Source: Promicromonospora iranensis
Lineage (GTDB): Bacteria > Actinomycetota > Actinomycetes > Actinomycetales > Cellulomonadaceae
NCBI RefSeq assembly: GCF_028994805.1
Contig: NZ_JAJQQP010000013.1
Coordinates: 153,075-186,650, forward strand
Direction of reading: 5' to 3'
Length of the DNA stretch: 33,576 nt
Both the position numbers and the translations under genes were made by a program. The notes below the pieces were generated by a model that was not told the origin of the DNA, made no database searches, and saw only the letters and a program-made list of their open reading frames with translations. Within the stretch, counting starts at the first letter, position 1. The number at the start of each line of letters is the position of its first letter. This document shows, piece by piece, positions 1-7,469 of the stretch.

Positions 1-486
1 AGCTGCAGCACGAACTCGACCGGGATCGTGATCCGCGCTGCGTCATCGGTGAGCCACTCGCTTCCGATGAGGCCGAGGACCGCGGCTGTGATACGCGGTT
101 CGGTCGCGACGAGGCGGATGCCCATCTCACCGCCCTGGGACAGGCCGTAGTACCCGACGGGCTGATCGTCGCCGACGGAGTCCAGTTTCTGGAGTGCGTC
201 CAGGGTGGTCTGCCAGTCGGGCACGAGCTGTGACGCCACGGTTTCGCAGAGAGCAGGCCACGCTGGGCCGGCGGGCTCGCCGGCGGCCTCTCGTTCCTGG
301 AGGATCGCGACCAGCCGCTGGATCTCGGCGTGCTCCGGTCTGTCGCCGGTTCCCGGCGCGTCGATCGCGGCGACCGCGAAACCGCAGGTAGCGACGTAGG
401 GGATTGCTCGGGAGAGAACGCCCCATTCCTTCTTGTGCTGGCCACCGCCGTGCCCGATCAAGACCAGCGGCCGGGGGCCGGTGCTA
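1..486 (-). pseudogene. alpha/beta-hydrolase, 5' end cut by an IS element, 3' end outside window
   Basis: Reading leftward from 486 there is an open frame with no start codon. It contains PRPLVLIGHGGGQHK (oxyanion-hole strand and HGGG-type loop) and, about 110 codons later, the nucleophile elbow GYYGLSQGGE with its serine. Both are hallmarks of the alpha/beta-hydrolase (dienelactone-hydrolase-like) fold; the substrate cannot be told. The C-terminal part with the catalytic histidine lies beyond position 1. The frame stops at the CTAG site where the IS element sits. Joining the bases right of the element (1743 onward, read leftward) to this frame through one TA keeps the frame open (…GSRGFASTGPRPL), so the element interrupted a continuous reading frame. 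Few codons precede that point, so the original N-terminus may have been lost earlier. Hydrolase identity is secure; the interrupted state is very likely. Confidence 0.8.
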
Positions 487-503
487 GGGCGTGTTTTGGA
501 TTG
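487..503 (+). repeat. left terminal inverted repeat of IS copy 1
   Basis: GGGCGTGTTTTGGATTG is repeated exactly in inverted orientation at 1724-1740. The preceding TA (485-486) and the TA after the right end (1741-1742) are the probable target duplication. Confidence 0.85.
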
Positions 504-539
504 TGGTTCTGACCTGCGGGTTCGGCATGATGCGGGGTC

Positions 540-1383
540 GTGAGCGGGGTCATTGGTCGGCATGATCTGACGGATGAGGCGTGGTCGGTGCTGGCGCCGT
601 TTCTTCCGGTGCGAGCGCGGGGCCGGCGGGCGAGGTTTCTGCGCCGGCAGATCGATGGGATCCGGCACCGGGTCCGGGCCGGTTGCCCGTGGCGGGACGT
701 GCCGCAAGAACGCTACGGGCCGTGGTCGAGCGTGTATGGGTTGTTCCGTCGGTGGCAGCGTGACGGCACCTGGGAGCGGATCACCGACCGGTTGCGCACC
801 CAGGCGGACGCGGCAGGCCTGATCGAGTGGGATCTGAACATCGACTCGACGATCGCCCGGGCGCATCAGCACGCCGCTGGTGCTCGTAAGCATCCCGAGC
901 TGCAGAAGGAACCGCCAGACGGGCCCACGGCCGAGCCTGCTGACCACGGGCTGGGCCGTTCCCGAGGCGGGTGGAGCACGAAGGTGCATGCTGTGGCCGA
1001 GCAGGGGCAGAAGTTGATGGGCATGATCGTCACGGCCGGGCAGCGTGGCGACAGCCCGCAGTTCGCCCCGGGTCCGTAGTGACAAGGCTTACGCCTCGGC
1101 CGCCAACCGGGCCCTGCTGCGCCGGCGGGGCATCGGCACGACGATCCCGGACAAGAAGGACCACGCCGCCCACCGGCAGGCGAAGGGCTCGGCCGGTGGG
1201 CGGCCACCAACGGTGGACTACGAGGACTACAAGAAGCGGCACGCGGTGGAGTGCATGTTCAACCGCCTCAAACGCTGGCGGGCGGTCGCCACCAGGTTCG
1301 ACAAGTTGCAGGTCCGCTACGAGACCACCGTGACGGTCGCGGCGATCGATGACTGGGTAGCCGCGCTCGTGCGTGCGGGATGA
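540..1383 (+). pseudogene. IS5-family DDE transposase, frameshifted by a 65-bp deletion
   Basis: Starts at GTG 540 (MSGVIGRHDLTDEAW). The first frame stops at 1079 after GDSPQFAPGP; homology resumes in another frame at RVRSDKAYAS and runs to 1383. Against the intact transposase at 29995-30903, 28 residues (84 nt) between SPQ and DKAYA are reduced to 19 nt, and total lengths (844 versus 909 nt) agree with a 65-nt loss. The DDE residues survive in pieces (NIDSTIARAH, SDKAYA, HAVECMFNR) but in two frames, so the protein should be inactive. The intact copy could in principle mobilise this one, though the inner bases of the two sets of ends differ. Confidence 0.9.
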
Positions 1384-1434
1384 GTGCTGGCATGCTGTGC
1401 CGGTTCCCGTGACCTGAACGAGAGGGCTGACCTG

Positions 1435-1743
1435 GTGCGGTACTACGCGGACTCCGAGGGCGGCGACTACATCGAGGACCCCACCCATGCCGACCTCGTT
1501 GCTCTCGTGCGCGCGTTGAACCGCGACGACAACACCTTCTTCATCGTGTTCCCCGACGATGACGATCTGGAGTGGTCGATCGCTGTGCTCACCCGTCGAG
1601 GTGGTCTCGGCGGCTACGAGATCGAACGGTCCGACTCACGCACCGGCGAGAACAGCACGGTCCCTGCCGCCGATCCCGTCGCTATCGCGACCGAAGTCCA
1701 GGCCTGGGCCGAGACCACAGCCGCAATCCAAAACACGCCCTAG
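1435..1743 (+). CDS. IS-borne accessory protein, unknown function (intact copy)
   Basis: Predicted 102-residue protein between the transposase stop (1383) and the right inverted repeat. The start chosen is GTG 1435 with GAGAGG about 10 nt upstream; an in-frame ATG at 1393 would extend it. Key stretches are VRYYADSEGGDYIEDPTH, RDDNTFFIVFPDDDD, LEWSIAVL and GGLGGYEIERSD. A clear homologue lies at the same place in the second IS element (VEFYADAEGG, DSDNTFIVVHPP, GAFGGYELHRYD), so this is not a chance frame. The gene runs through the inverted repeat and its TAG stop uses the duplicated target TA plus the next genomic G. No signal peptide or membrane segment. I do not recognise the family; a small acidic accessory or regulatory protein is only a guess. 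Confidence 0.65.
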   Translation: MRYYADSEGGDYIEDPTHADLVALVRALNRDDNTFFIVFPDDDDLEWSIAVLTRRGGLGGYEIERSDSRTGENSTVPAADPVAIATEVQAWAETTAAIQNTP

Positions 1744-1774
1744 CGAAGCCGCGAGAACCCATGAAGGAAGTACC

Positions 1775-3013
1775 GTGACCTCATTAGGGGCCGACTACCG
1801 CAGGATCTGGTTCGGCAATGCCTCGTCGAACCTTGCCGACGGCGTCACATTCATCGCTATCCCCTTGCTGGCGGTGACGCTCACGGACAATCCGCTCGCT
1901 GTCTCCGGGCTAGCGATCGCCCACTCCGCGCCGCGCGTGCTGTCGGTGCTCGGCATCGGCGTGCTCATCGACCGGTACGACAGGCGGCGGCTGCTGTTCT
2001 TGGCTAACTTTTCCCGCGCCGCCGTGTTCGCGCTTCTCGCTGCCCTCGTCATGACCGACGCTGCCCCGCTCGTCGCCTTGTACGCCGTGTACGCCGTCAT
2101 GGGGGTCATCGAGACTCTCTCTGACAGTGCCGCGTCGGCGGTCCTTCCGCAGGCGGTCGAGCCGCGGGGCCTCGATCGGGCGAACTCCCAGATCGCTGGC
2201 ACGCAGACCGTGGTGGACGAGTTCGTCGGCCCTCCGCTGGGCGGCCTTCTATTCGCGGCGGCGGCCTTCGCGCCGTCCGCGCTCACCGCTGTGGCATTCC
2301 TCGTGGCAGGCCTTGCCTACTGGCGCCTGCGGGGTTCGTACACCGTCCCGCTCACCGACCGGACGGCGGCCTCACACGGCGTACTCTCGTCGATCCGGGA
2401 GGGGGCCGCCTGGACGTGGCGCCATCGGCTCGTGCGGCTGCTCGTGATCATCGGGGCACTGGCGTGCGTCGCCTACATGATCCCGTTCTCCTACCTCGCC
2501 CTCTATGCCACCAAGGAACTCGGCTTGAGTCCGGCCGGATACGGCTTCCTGCTCTCCTTCTCCGCGCTCGGTGGCCTCTTGGGCGCCTTCGTCGCGGCTC
2601 GACTACGCCGTTGGCTCGGGTACGGCTGGACCATCGTCGCGGCGCTCAGCGTGGGGGCCATGTCCTTCATCGCCATCTCGCTGACGACGAATGTCGTGGT
2701 CGTGGCGGTCGCTCTCGCGGCGTACATCGCGCACGCCGTCGTGTGGAACGTGATGGCTGCTTCCGTGCGTCAGAAAGCCACGCCCGCCGCGATGATGGGA
2801 CGTGTGGGATCGATGAGCCGCCTTCTCAGCCTGACCGGCCTGGGCGTAGGCGCAGCTCTGGGAGGGCTTCTCGCGTCGGGTGTCGGGTTTCTGATCCCCT
2901 TTGCGGTCGCCGGCGGCTTGTTTGCGGTCGCCGCAGTGGTGTGCGCAGTCCGGATCCGGTTGTTCCGCGCTTGGGAGGCTGAGCAGGCCCCGGTGGCTGC
3001 GGAGGCTGGGTAG
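1775..3013 (+). CDS. MFS transporter, DHA3/EntS-like exporter
   Basis: 412 residues from GTG 1775, with AAGGAAG about 5 nt upstream. The open frame continues upstream through the IS, but homology begins only at SLGADYRRIWFGNASSNLADG. About 12 hydrophobic segments and the MFS loop 2-3 signature (GVLIDRYDRRRLLFLANF) place it among the small-molecule/siderophore exporters related to EntS; the substrate is unknown. The start lies only 34 bp from the IS right end, so its native promoter has probably been displaced and transcription may come from within the IS. It converges on the phosphopantetheinyl transferase (8 bp between stop codons), a pairing common in siderophore or other NRPS/PKS clusters. 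Confidence 0.85.
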   Translation: MTSLGADYRRIWFGNASSNLADGVTFIAIPLLAVTLTDNPLAVSGLAIAHSAPRVLSVLGIGVLIDRYDRRRLLFLANFSRAAVFALLAALVMTDAAPLVALYAVYAVMGVIETLSDSAASAVLPQAVEPRGLDRANSQIAGTQTVVDEFVGPPLGGLLFAAAAFAPSALTAVAFLVAGLAYWRLRGSYTVPLTDRTAASHGVLSSIREGAAWTWRHRLVRLLVIIGALACVAYMIPFSYLALYATKELGLSPAGYGFLLSFSALGGLLGAFVAARLRRWLGYGWTIVAALSVGAMSFIAISLTTNVVVVAVALAAYIAHAVVWNVMAASVRQKATPAAMMGRVGSMSRLLSLTGLGVGAALGGLLASGVGFLIPFAVAGGLFAVAAVVCAVRIRLFRAWEAEQAPVAAEAG

Positions 3014-3021
3014 CGGTGATG

Positions 3022-3663
3022 TCAGGATTCTTTGGAATGCTCCAGTGTTACCGCCGTGAGAACGAGGCCGTCGATGACGGCCCATCGTCCGTGCAGTGCC
3101 TGCGTCCCAAGACCGGAGGGGGCGACGTGCGCAATGAAGGTCTTTCTGCTCAGGATCACATAGACATCTTCAAATCCTAACCAGGTGTGCATGATGGGTG
3201 ACCAGGTTTTGTACACCGCCTCCTTTGCTGAGAAGAGCACTCGGTCCACACACACGTCGCTCACGCGCCTGGACGCGTCAGCGATTTCATCCGAGGTGGC
3301 CACGAGTGGAAGGATCCCCGGCGGCAGCGGCGCATGGACCTCTGCGTCGATACCGATGCCCGCCCAGCTACGGCTGAGCCCGACCGCGGCAGCCCGATAT
3401 CCCTCGCAGTGAGTAATGCTGCCGACCACGCCCAACGGCCAGACCGGTGCGCGGTCTGGACCCGAATCCACCGGGACGGGACCGATGCCCAGATCGGTGA
3501 GAGCCGCTCGGGCGCACCCCCGCGCAGCAGCGAACTCGTCCCGTCGCGCTGGTACTGCGTTCGAGATCGCGGACTCTTCGCTGGGGAAGAGAGGTACAGC
3601 TCGAGGTACACCGACATGTTCAACGGAGGAAATACCATCGGGGAGGAGGGGTCCCATGCGCAT
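3022..3663 (-). CDS. 4'-phosphopantetheinyl transferase, EntD/PptT type
   Basis: About 213 residues from ATG 3663 (or 3657). The frame is open for another 167 codons upstream, but that part lacks family features. Family motifs are ordered as expected: RRDEFAAARGCARAAL (about 41-55), GVVGSITHCEGYRAA (78-92), the Mg-binding GIGIDAE (D106, E108) and LFSAKEAVYKTW (E148, K152). The enzyme transfers phosphopantetheine from CoA to a serine of carrier proteins, activating polyketide, nonribosomal peptide or fatty-acid synthases. An acyl-carrier fragment lies about 900 bp away at 4574-4777, so it may be a survivor of a decayed biosynthetic cluster, or it may be the genome's housekeeping Sfp-type enzyme. 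Confidence 0.88.
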   Translation of the reverse strand: MRMGPLLPDGISSVEHVGVPRAVPLFPSEESAISNAVPARRDEFAAARGCARAALTDLGIGPVPVDSGPDRAPVWPLGVVGSITHCEGYRAAAVGLSRSWAGIGIDAEVHAPLPPGILPLVATSDEIADASRRVSDVCVDRVLFSAKEAVYKTWSPIMHTWLGFEDVYVILSRKTFIAHVAPSGLGTQALHGRWAVIDGLVLTAVTLEHSKES

Positions 3664-4150
3664 CAGCACAGTGTGCCCGGCTGGTGCAAACGGACACGAT
3701 GCATGATGACGAGAAGGCATGACGCTTGAGGTGCTGCGGCACCACACGGTGTGGAAGAGCCTGGTCAGGACGAACGTGACTGCGCTGTAGCTCAGCGAGA
3801 CAACGACCGCATACGTTGATGCGGAACGGATCGCGAAGTACACGCCATGGAAGTACGGGGCTGACATGGTGCCGCGCAAGAGACAGCAGGAAGTCCGAGG
3901 CGTCGAACTTGAGCGAGGCGCTACCCATGTCGGGATCAGTGCCGAGCATGTGACCGTGACTGACTGCTGGAGCGACTGGGCCCCGCGGACATGACCCGGC
4001 CGCAGGTCGAAGACATCTCGAGCAAGGACCTGCGGTTGCGGGACGTGGCACTCAACGGAGCAGCCCTCAAGGACGTGACGATCGACGGGCTGGCCGCCGA
4101 CGGGCAGTCGATGCTCTTCGACGCCCTCCAACTGGAGCACGTGACGTTGC
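3664..4150. other. stretch without a recognisable gene, probable degraded DNA
   Basis: Between the transferase and the YbhB remnant there are only short broken frames. One plus-strand frame (about 3719-4000, interrupted by a TAG near 3790) gives VELERGATHVGISAEHV-like text. Another (3991-4194) starts MTRPQVEDISSKDLRLRD and has a pentapeptide-like rhythm, but it changes frame before the YbhB homology. A minus-strand frame includes a hydrophobic run (TYAVVVSLSYSAVTFVL). None can be assigned. The lower local GC and frame switching fit accumulated deletions. Confidence 0.5.
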
Positions 4151-4573
4151 GAGGAGGGAACCAAGAGCTATGCCGTCACCGTCTACGACCCTGATGCTCC
4201 GACGGGGTCGGGCTTCTGGCACTGGGTGGTGGCTGACATCCCGGCCGACGTCGTGGAGCTGTCCGAGGGAGCGGGCGACGAGGCGGGCTCGGGCCTCCCG
4301 GAGGGCGCGTTCCACCTCCCGAACGACGCAGGTGCCGCACGCTTCATCGGCGCCGCGCCGCCTGCCGGCCACGGTGAGCACCGTTACTTCGTGGTGGTGC
4401 ACGCCCTTGACGTCGAGTCGATCGGCGTCCCCGCCGGGTCCACGCCCGCGTTCCTGGGTTTCAACATGTTCGGTCACACTCTCGGCAGGGCGTATCTCAA
4501 GGTGACCGCCGAGATATGGGGCACCGGTGGCGACCACCCCCCGTTCCTGTTCCGAAGCGGACCGGACCTCTGA
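4151..4573 (+). pseudogene. YbhB/YbcL (PEBP, Raf-kinase-inhibitor-like) protein, 5' truncated
   Basis: The frame opens just after a TGA at 4142-4144 and reads [20 protein letters not shown], the conserved phosphatidylethanolamine-binding-protein core. It continues through [38 protein letters not shown] and [12 protein letters not shown] to TGA at 4571. Full YbhB proteins have about 50-60 more residues before this core (beta strands and the SP.L.W motif), absent here in every frame. A start at GTG 4226 would lose still more, so this is most likely a remnant fused to foreign DNA at about 4150. Confidence 0.8.
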
Positions 4574-4777
4574 CTGGCCGCCCGCACGACGTCTCCGACA
4601 CCGGTGACACTCGCACATCACGGTGCCGACTCACTGGTGATGATGGAGCTCATCACCAGGCTTGAGAAGAATCTCGGCATCACCATCGGGTGGGCGGACG
4701 TATCGAAGATGGCCGACCTGAGCGGCGTCTACGACGTCGTCGAAGACGCACCGCGCCAGAAGAAGCACCATCTCTGA
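4574..4777 (+). pseudogene. acyl/peptidyl carrier protein domain fragment
   Basis: The frame directly after the YbhB stop reads HHGADSLVMMELITRLEKNL, then GITIGWADVSKMADLSGVYDVV, and ends at TGA 4775. GADSL followed by an amphipathic helix is the phosphopantetheine attachment site (the serine) and recognition helix of carrier proteins. The segments before the DSL motif do not look like carrier helix 1 and no good start is present, so this is a C-terminal piece of a PKS/NRPS carrier domain or a free ACP. It would be a substrate type for the transferase at 3022-3663. Confidence 0.7.
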
Positions 4778-4923
4778 CCACGGCGTGATGGACTTGCGCG
4801 GATCGATCACACCGGTGATCAGCAGGTCGGCCGACACCTCCCGCTGACAGAGGAGCCGCCGAGGGTGTGAGCGCTCCCTGTACTCCTGATGCTCCGCTCA
4901 CCGCCTCGCGGGCACCGCCGACG

Positions 4924-7050
4924 TCACGGGAGGTCGGTGACCGGCGTACCCCCGAGAGCGGCGTCCATGTAGTCCTTCCACAGTGGCGCCGCGACGCTCG
5001 ACCCGTACAGCGGCTGCATCCGCACCCCGCCGACGGTGACATCGAGGTGGGGGGTGTCGCCGGAGACCTCACCGACCCACACCGCGGTCGAGACCTCGGC
5101 GGTGAAGCCGACGAACCATGTCTGCGCGGACAGCTGGCTGGTGCCCGTCTTGCCGGCCGCTGGGCGCCCGCCGTCGAGTCCGTTGCCGCTCGCGCTGCCC
5201 TCGGTGAGGACGCCCTGCATCGCGTCGACGACCGTCGCGGACACGTCGGCGGGCAGAGCGCTCGGGTCGCAGTTGTTCGAGGGGAGATCGATGTGTGTGC
5301 CGTCCGCCATGGAAACCTGGTCGATCGCGACGGGGTCACAGTAGGTGCCGTTGCTGGCCAGGGTCGCGTACGCCGCGGACATCTGCAGCGGGGAGGTGTT
5401 CTGGGTTCCCAGGACCATCGACGGCGTGACCTGGACGTCCTCCTTGGTGGGCTCGGCAAGGGCTGTTCCGTCGGACGACAGCGTCGGTCGGAACCCCATG
5501 TCCCACGCCGTGTCCCGGATACCGCACAGGTCGAGCTGCGTGGCCATGTCGACGAACGCGGTGTTGGCCGACTGCTCGGTCGCCTCGCGGACGGTGACCG
5601 ATCCGCCGGCTGCTCCCTCCGTGTTGGCGGGAGACCATGCCTCGGAGCCGATGTCGACCGAGGTGCACGACGAGTCGAAGTCACTGCTGTACCGCGCGAT
5701 ATTGTCGGCATCGACGTACTCGTCGAGGGTGTGGCCCTCCATGAGCCACTCGGCGAGCACGAACGGCTTGAAGGTCGACCCGGGTTGCATCCCCCGCGAA
5801 GCCCCGCGGGCGGGTCCGGCCGCATAGTTGATCGACGTCGCGCCCTCCTCGACCCCGTACGGCACGTTCTGCGCCATCGCGAGGATGCGACCGGTTCCCG
5901 GCTCCACCGAGACCACGGCGGCATCCAGCCCCGAGCCGTCGTCGGATGGCAACTTGTCCGCGAGCTGCTGCTCCGCCGCTTCCTGCATGGTGGGGTCGAG
6001 CGTGGTGGTGATCGAGAGGCCACCGCGGTACAGGAGGTCCCCTCGCTCGTCCTCGGATGCGCCGAACGCAGGATTCGAGAGGATCTCGTCCACGACGTAG
6101 CCGCAGAAGAATGCAGCGTCCTCAGCGCTCTGGCAACCGAGCTCGACGGGCGTGATGTCGAGCGTCTCCGGGACCGGTGCGGCAACCGCGTCGTCGTGCT
6201 CGGACCGGCTGATGTCGCCGAGCTCGAGCATCTTGGCCAGCACCACGTCGCGACGGTCCTGAGCGGCCTGTGGGTGACGCGTCGGATCGAGTGCGGACGG
6301 CGACCGGGTGATTCCTGCGATCGTGGCCGCCTCGACCACGTCGAGCTCCGCCGCAGACTTGCTGAAGTAGTGCTGCGCCGCCGCTTCCACTCCGTAGACA
6401 CGGGGGCCGAAGGGAGCCACGTTCAGGTAGCCCTCGAGGATCTCGTCCTTGGTCATCTCCTGTTCGACCGAGACGGCGATCGCCGCCTCGCGCAGCTTGC
6501 GTTCCATCGTGCCCTCGCGCGCCTCGATGGCCGCAAAAGGGTCGTCCGACCACGCTGCCTGATCGATCAACGCATTCTTCACATACTGCTGGGTGAGCGT
6601 GGACGCGCCCTGCGTATCCTCCCCTGAAAGATTGTTGATCCCGGCACGCACGATGGCCTGGGGGTCGACCCCTCCATGCTCGTAGAACCGCTCGTCCTCG
6701 ATGGCGACCACTGCCTCCCGCATGGGCTCGGAGATATCCTCCAGCGGCACCACGACCCGGTTCTTCGCAGAGACCGTTGCCAGCACCGACCCGTCAGCGG
6801 CATACACGAACGACGACTGCGACACACGGTCCGGTAGGAACTCGTCGGTCGGGACGTCGGTCAGCTCGGCCGCGCTCTCTGTCGCCGCCCGTGCGACACC
6901 GGTCAGCGGGACCGCCATGCCGGCCACGATGAGTCCTCCGGTCACGGAGACGAGAACGAAGGCGAGCACCAGTATCAGGAGCTGTCGTCCTGACATGGTG
7001 CGAGAACTTCCGGTTTGACCCAGGCGAACGGCAGAACGGTGACCCAACAT
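4924..7050 (-). CDS. class A penicillin-binding protein (transglycosylase-transpeptidase)
   Basis: 708 residues from ATG 7050; ATG 6996 (MSGRQLLILVLAF) just before the membrane anchor (about 22-46) is an alternative start. The GT51 glycosyltransferase domain contains EDERFYEHGGVDP (catalytic Glu118), GASTLTQQYVKN (148-159) and EGYLNVAPFG. The transpeptidase domain has all three motifs: S425-T-F-K428, S494-A-N496 and K634-T-G. It polymerises and cross-links peptidoglycan outside the membrane. It lacks C-terminal PASTA domains, and the extra cysteines in the outer domains are typical of some actinobacterial PonA proteins. It stands alone, with remnants on both sides, so it may be a secondary PBP. 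Confidence 0.95.
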   Translation of the reverse strand: MLGHRSAVRLGQTGSSRTMSGRQLLILVLAFVLVSVTGGLIVAGMAVPLTGVARAATESAAELTDVPTDEFLPDRVSQSSFVYAADGSVLATVSAKNRVVVPLEDISEPMREAVVAIEDERFYEHGGVDPQAIVRAGINNLSGEDTQGASTLTQQYVKNALIDQAAWSDDPFAAIEAREGTMERKLREAAIAVSVEQEMTKDEILEGYLNVAPFGPRVYGVEAAAQHYFSKSAAELDVVEAATIAGITRSPSALDPTRHPQAAQDRRDVVLAKMLELGDISRSEHDDAVAAPVPETLDITPVELGCQSAEDAAFFCGYVVDEILSNPAFGASEDERGDLLYRGGLSITTTLDPTMQEAAEQQLADKLPSDDGSGLDAAVVSVEPGTGRILAMAQNVPYGVEEGATSINYAAGPARGASRGMQPGSTFKPFVLAEWLMEGHTLDEYVDADNIARYSSDFDSSCTSVDIGSEAWSPANTEGAAGGSVTVREATEQSANTAFVDMATQLDLCGIRDTAWDMGFRPTLSSDGTALAEPTKEDVQVTPSMVLGTQNTSPLQMSAAYATLASNGTYCDPVAIDQVSMADGTHIDLPSNNCDPSALPADVSATVVDAMQGVLTEGSASGNGLDGGRPAAGKTGTSQLSAQTWFVGFTAEVSTAVWVGEVSGDTPHLDVTVGGVRMQPLYGSSVAAPLWKDYMDAALGGTPVTDLP

Positions 7051-7074
7051 GGCGCCAACCTAGGCACTGCTCCT

Positions 7075-7340
7075 GAGACGAACCTGCAAGCGCCTTCGCG
7101 GCCAGCAGTGCCCATCGTGGTGTCGAGGCTGCCGGGGGAGACGGACAGGACACGTGCGCCCTTGTCACCGAACCGTGCTGCCATCTCCGGGGGAGTACCA
7201 CATGACGAAGTTCTTGCTCAGGGCGTAGGCCGGCCCGGAGCGCAGGTTGCGCGGCAACAGGTTGGCCCGGGCCGTGAGCCGGGACGCCAGCAGGCCGGGG
7301 TCCGTGAGCGCCAGCCGGTAGGCGCGGTGCAGTGCCGTGG
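7075..7340 (-). pseudogene. short-chain dehydrogenase/reductase remnant, frameshifted
   Basis: Read leftward, one frame gives RLALTDPGLLASRLTARANL and then LRSGPAYALSKNFVMWYS, the SDR active-site helix with YxxxK. It ends at a TGA. In another frame the homology continues as MAARFGDKGARVLSVSPGSL followed by DTTMG, the SDR segment after the active site (SPG.IDT.M). The N-terminal Rossmann TGxxxGIG part is missing upstream and the frame is broken near 7185, so the gene is dead. It ends against the PBP start region. Confidence 0.75.
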
Positions 7341-7364
7341 CTGCATCTGCGCAGCGAGAGTTTA

Positions 7365-7378
7365 TCGAAATATTTCGA
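7365..7378. promoter_or_regulatory. perfect palindrome, probable LacI-family operator
   Basis: TCGAAATATTTCGA is a perfect 14-bp palindrome 92 bp before the GTG of the LacI-type gene. Its core recurs at 7477-7488. CGAAA…TTTCG palindromes are known operators of xylan/cello-oligosaccharide LacI regulators in Streptomyces, so autoregulation of this operon is a reasonable inference. Confidence 0.65.
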
Positions 7379-7469
7379 CAACAAGCCGCCCCAAATGGCG
7401 GCGATATTTCTGCACATCTCCCTTCAAAAACGTTGCATCCGCCATTCGAGCGGCACTAGAGTCGAAGAT

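Larger units (their letters stand above)
487..1740 (+). mobile_element. IS5-family (IS427-group-like) insertion sequence, copy 1, defective
   Basis: The element is bounded by perfect 17-bp terminal inverted repeats (487-503 and 1724-1740, GGGCGTGTTTTGGATTG). It is flanked by TA on each side within CTAG, the short TA target duplication typical of the IS427 group of IS5. It carries a transposase broken by an internal deletion (540-1383) and a second ORF (1435-1743). Layout, ends and transposase resemble the element at 29665-30956. The family name comes from transposase motifs and ends, not from a database match. Confidence 0.85.

Noticed and set aside
3664-4164. N-terminal extension of the phosphopantetheinyl transferase frame
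   Set aside because: The added 167 residues have no family similarity, and the remaining protein is already full length for EntD/PptT.
4631-4837. 68-codon minus-strand frame opposite the carrier-protein fragment
   Set aside because: The plus strand has a recognisable phosphopantetheine site; the minus frame has no recognisable motif or ribosome site.
4867-6627. 586-codon plus-strand frame opposite the penicillin-binding protein
   Set aside because: It is the antisense shadow of a gene with all class A PBP motifs; its own translation is arginine/glycine/valine-rich without domains.
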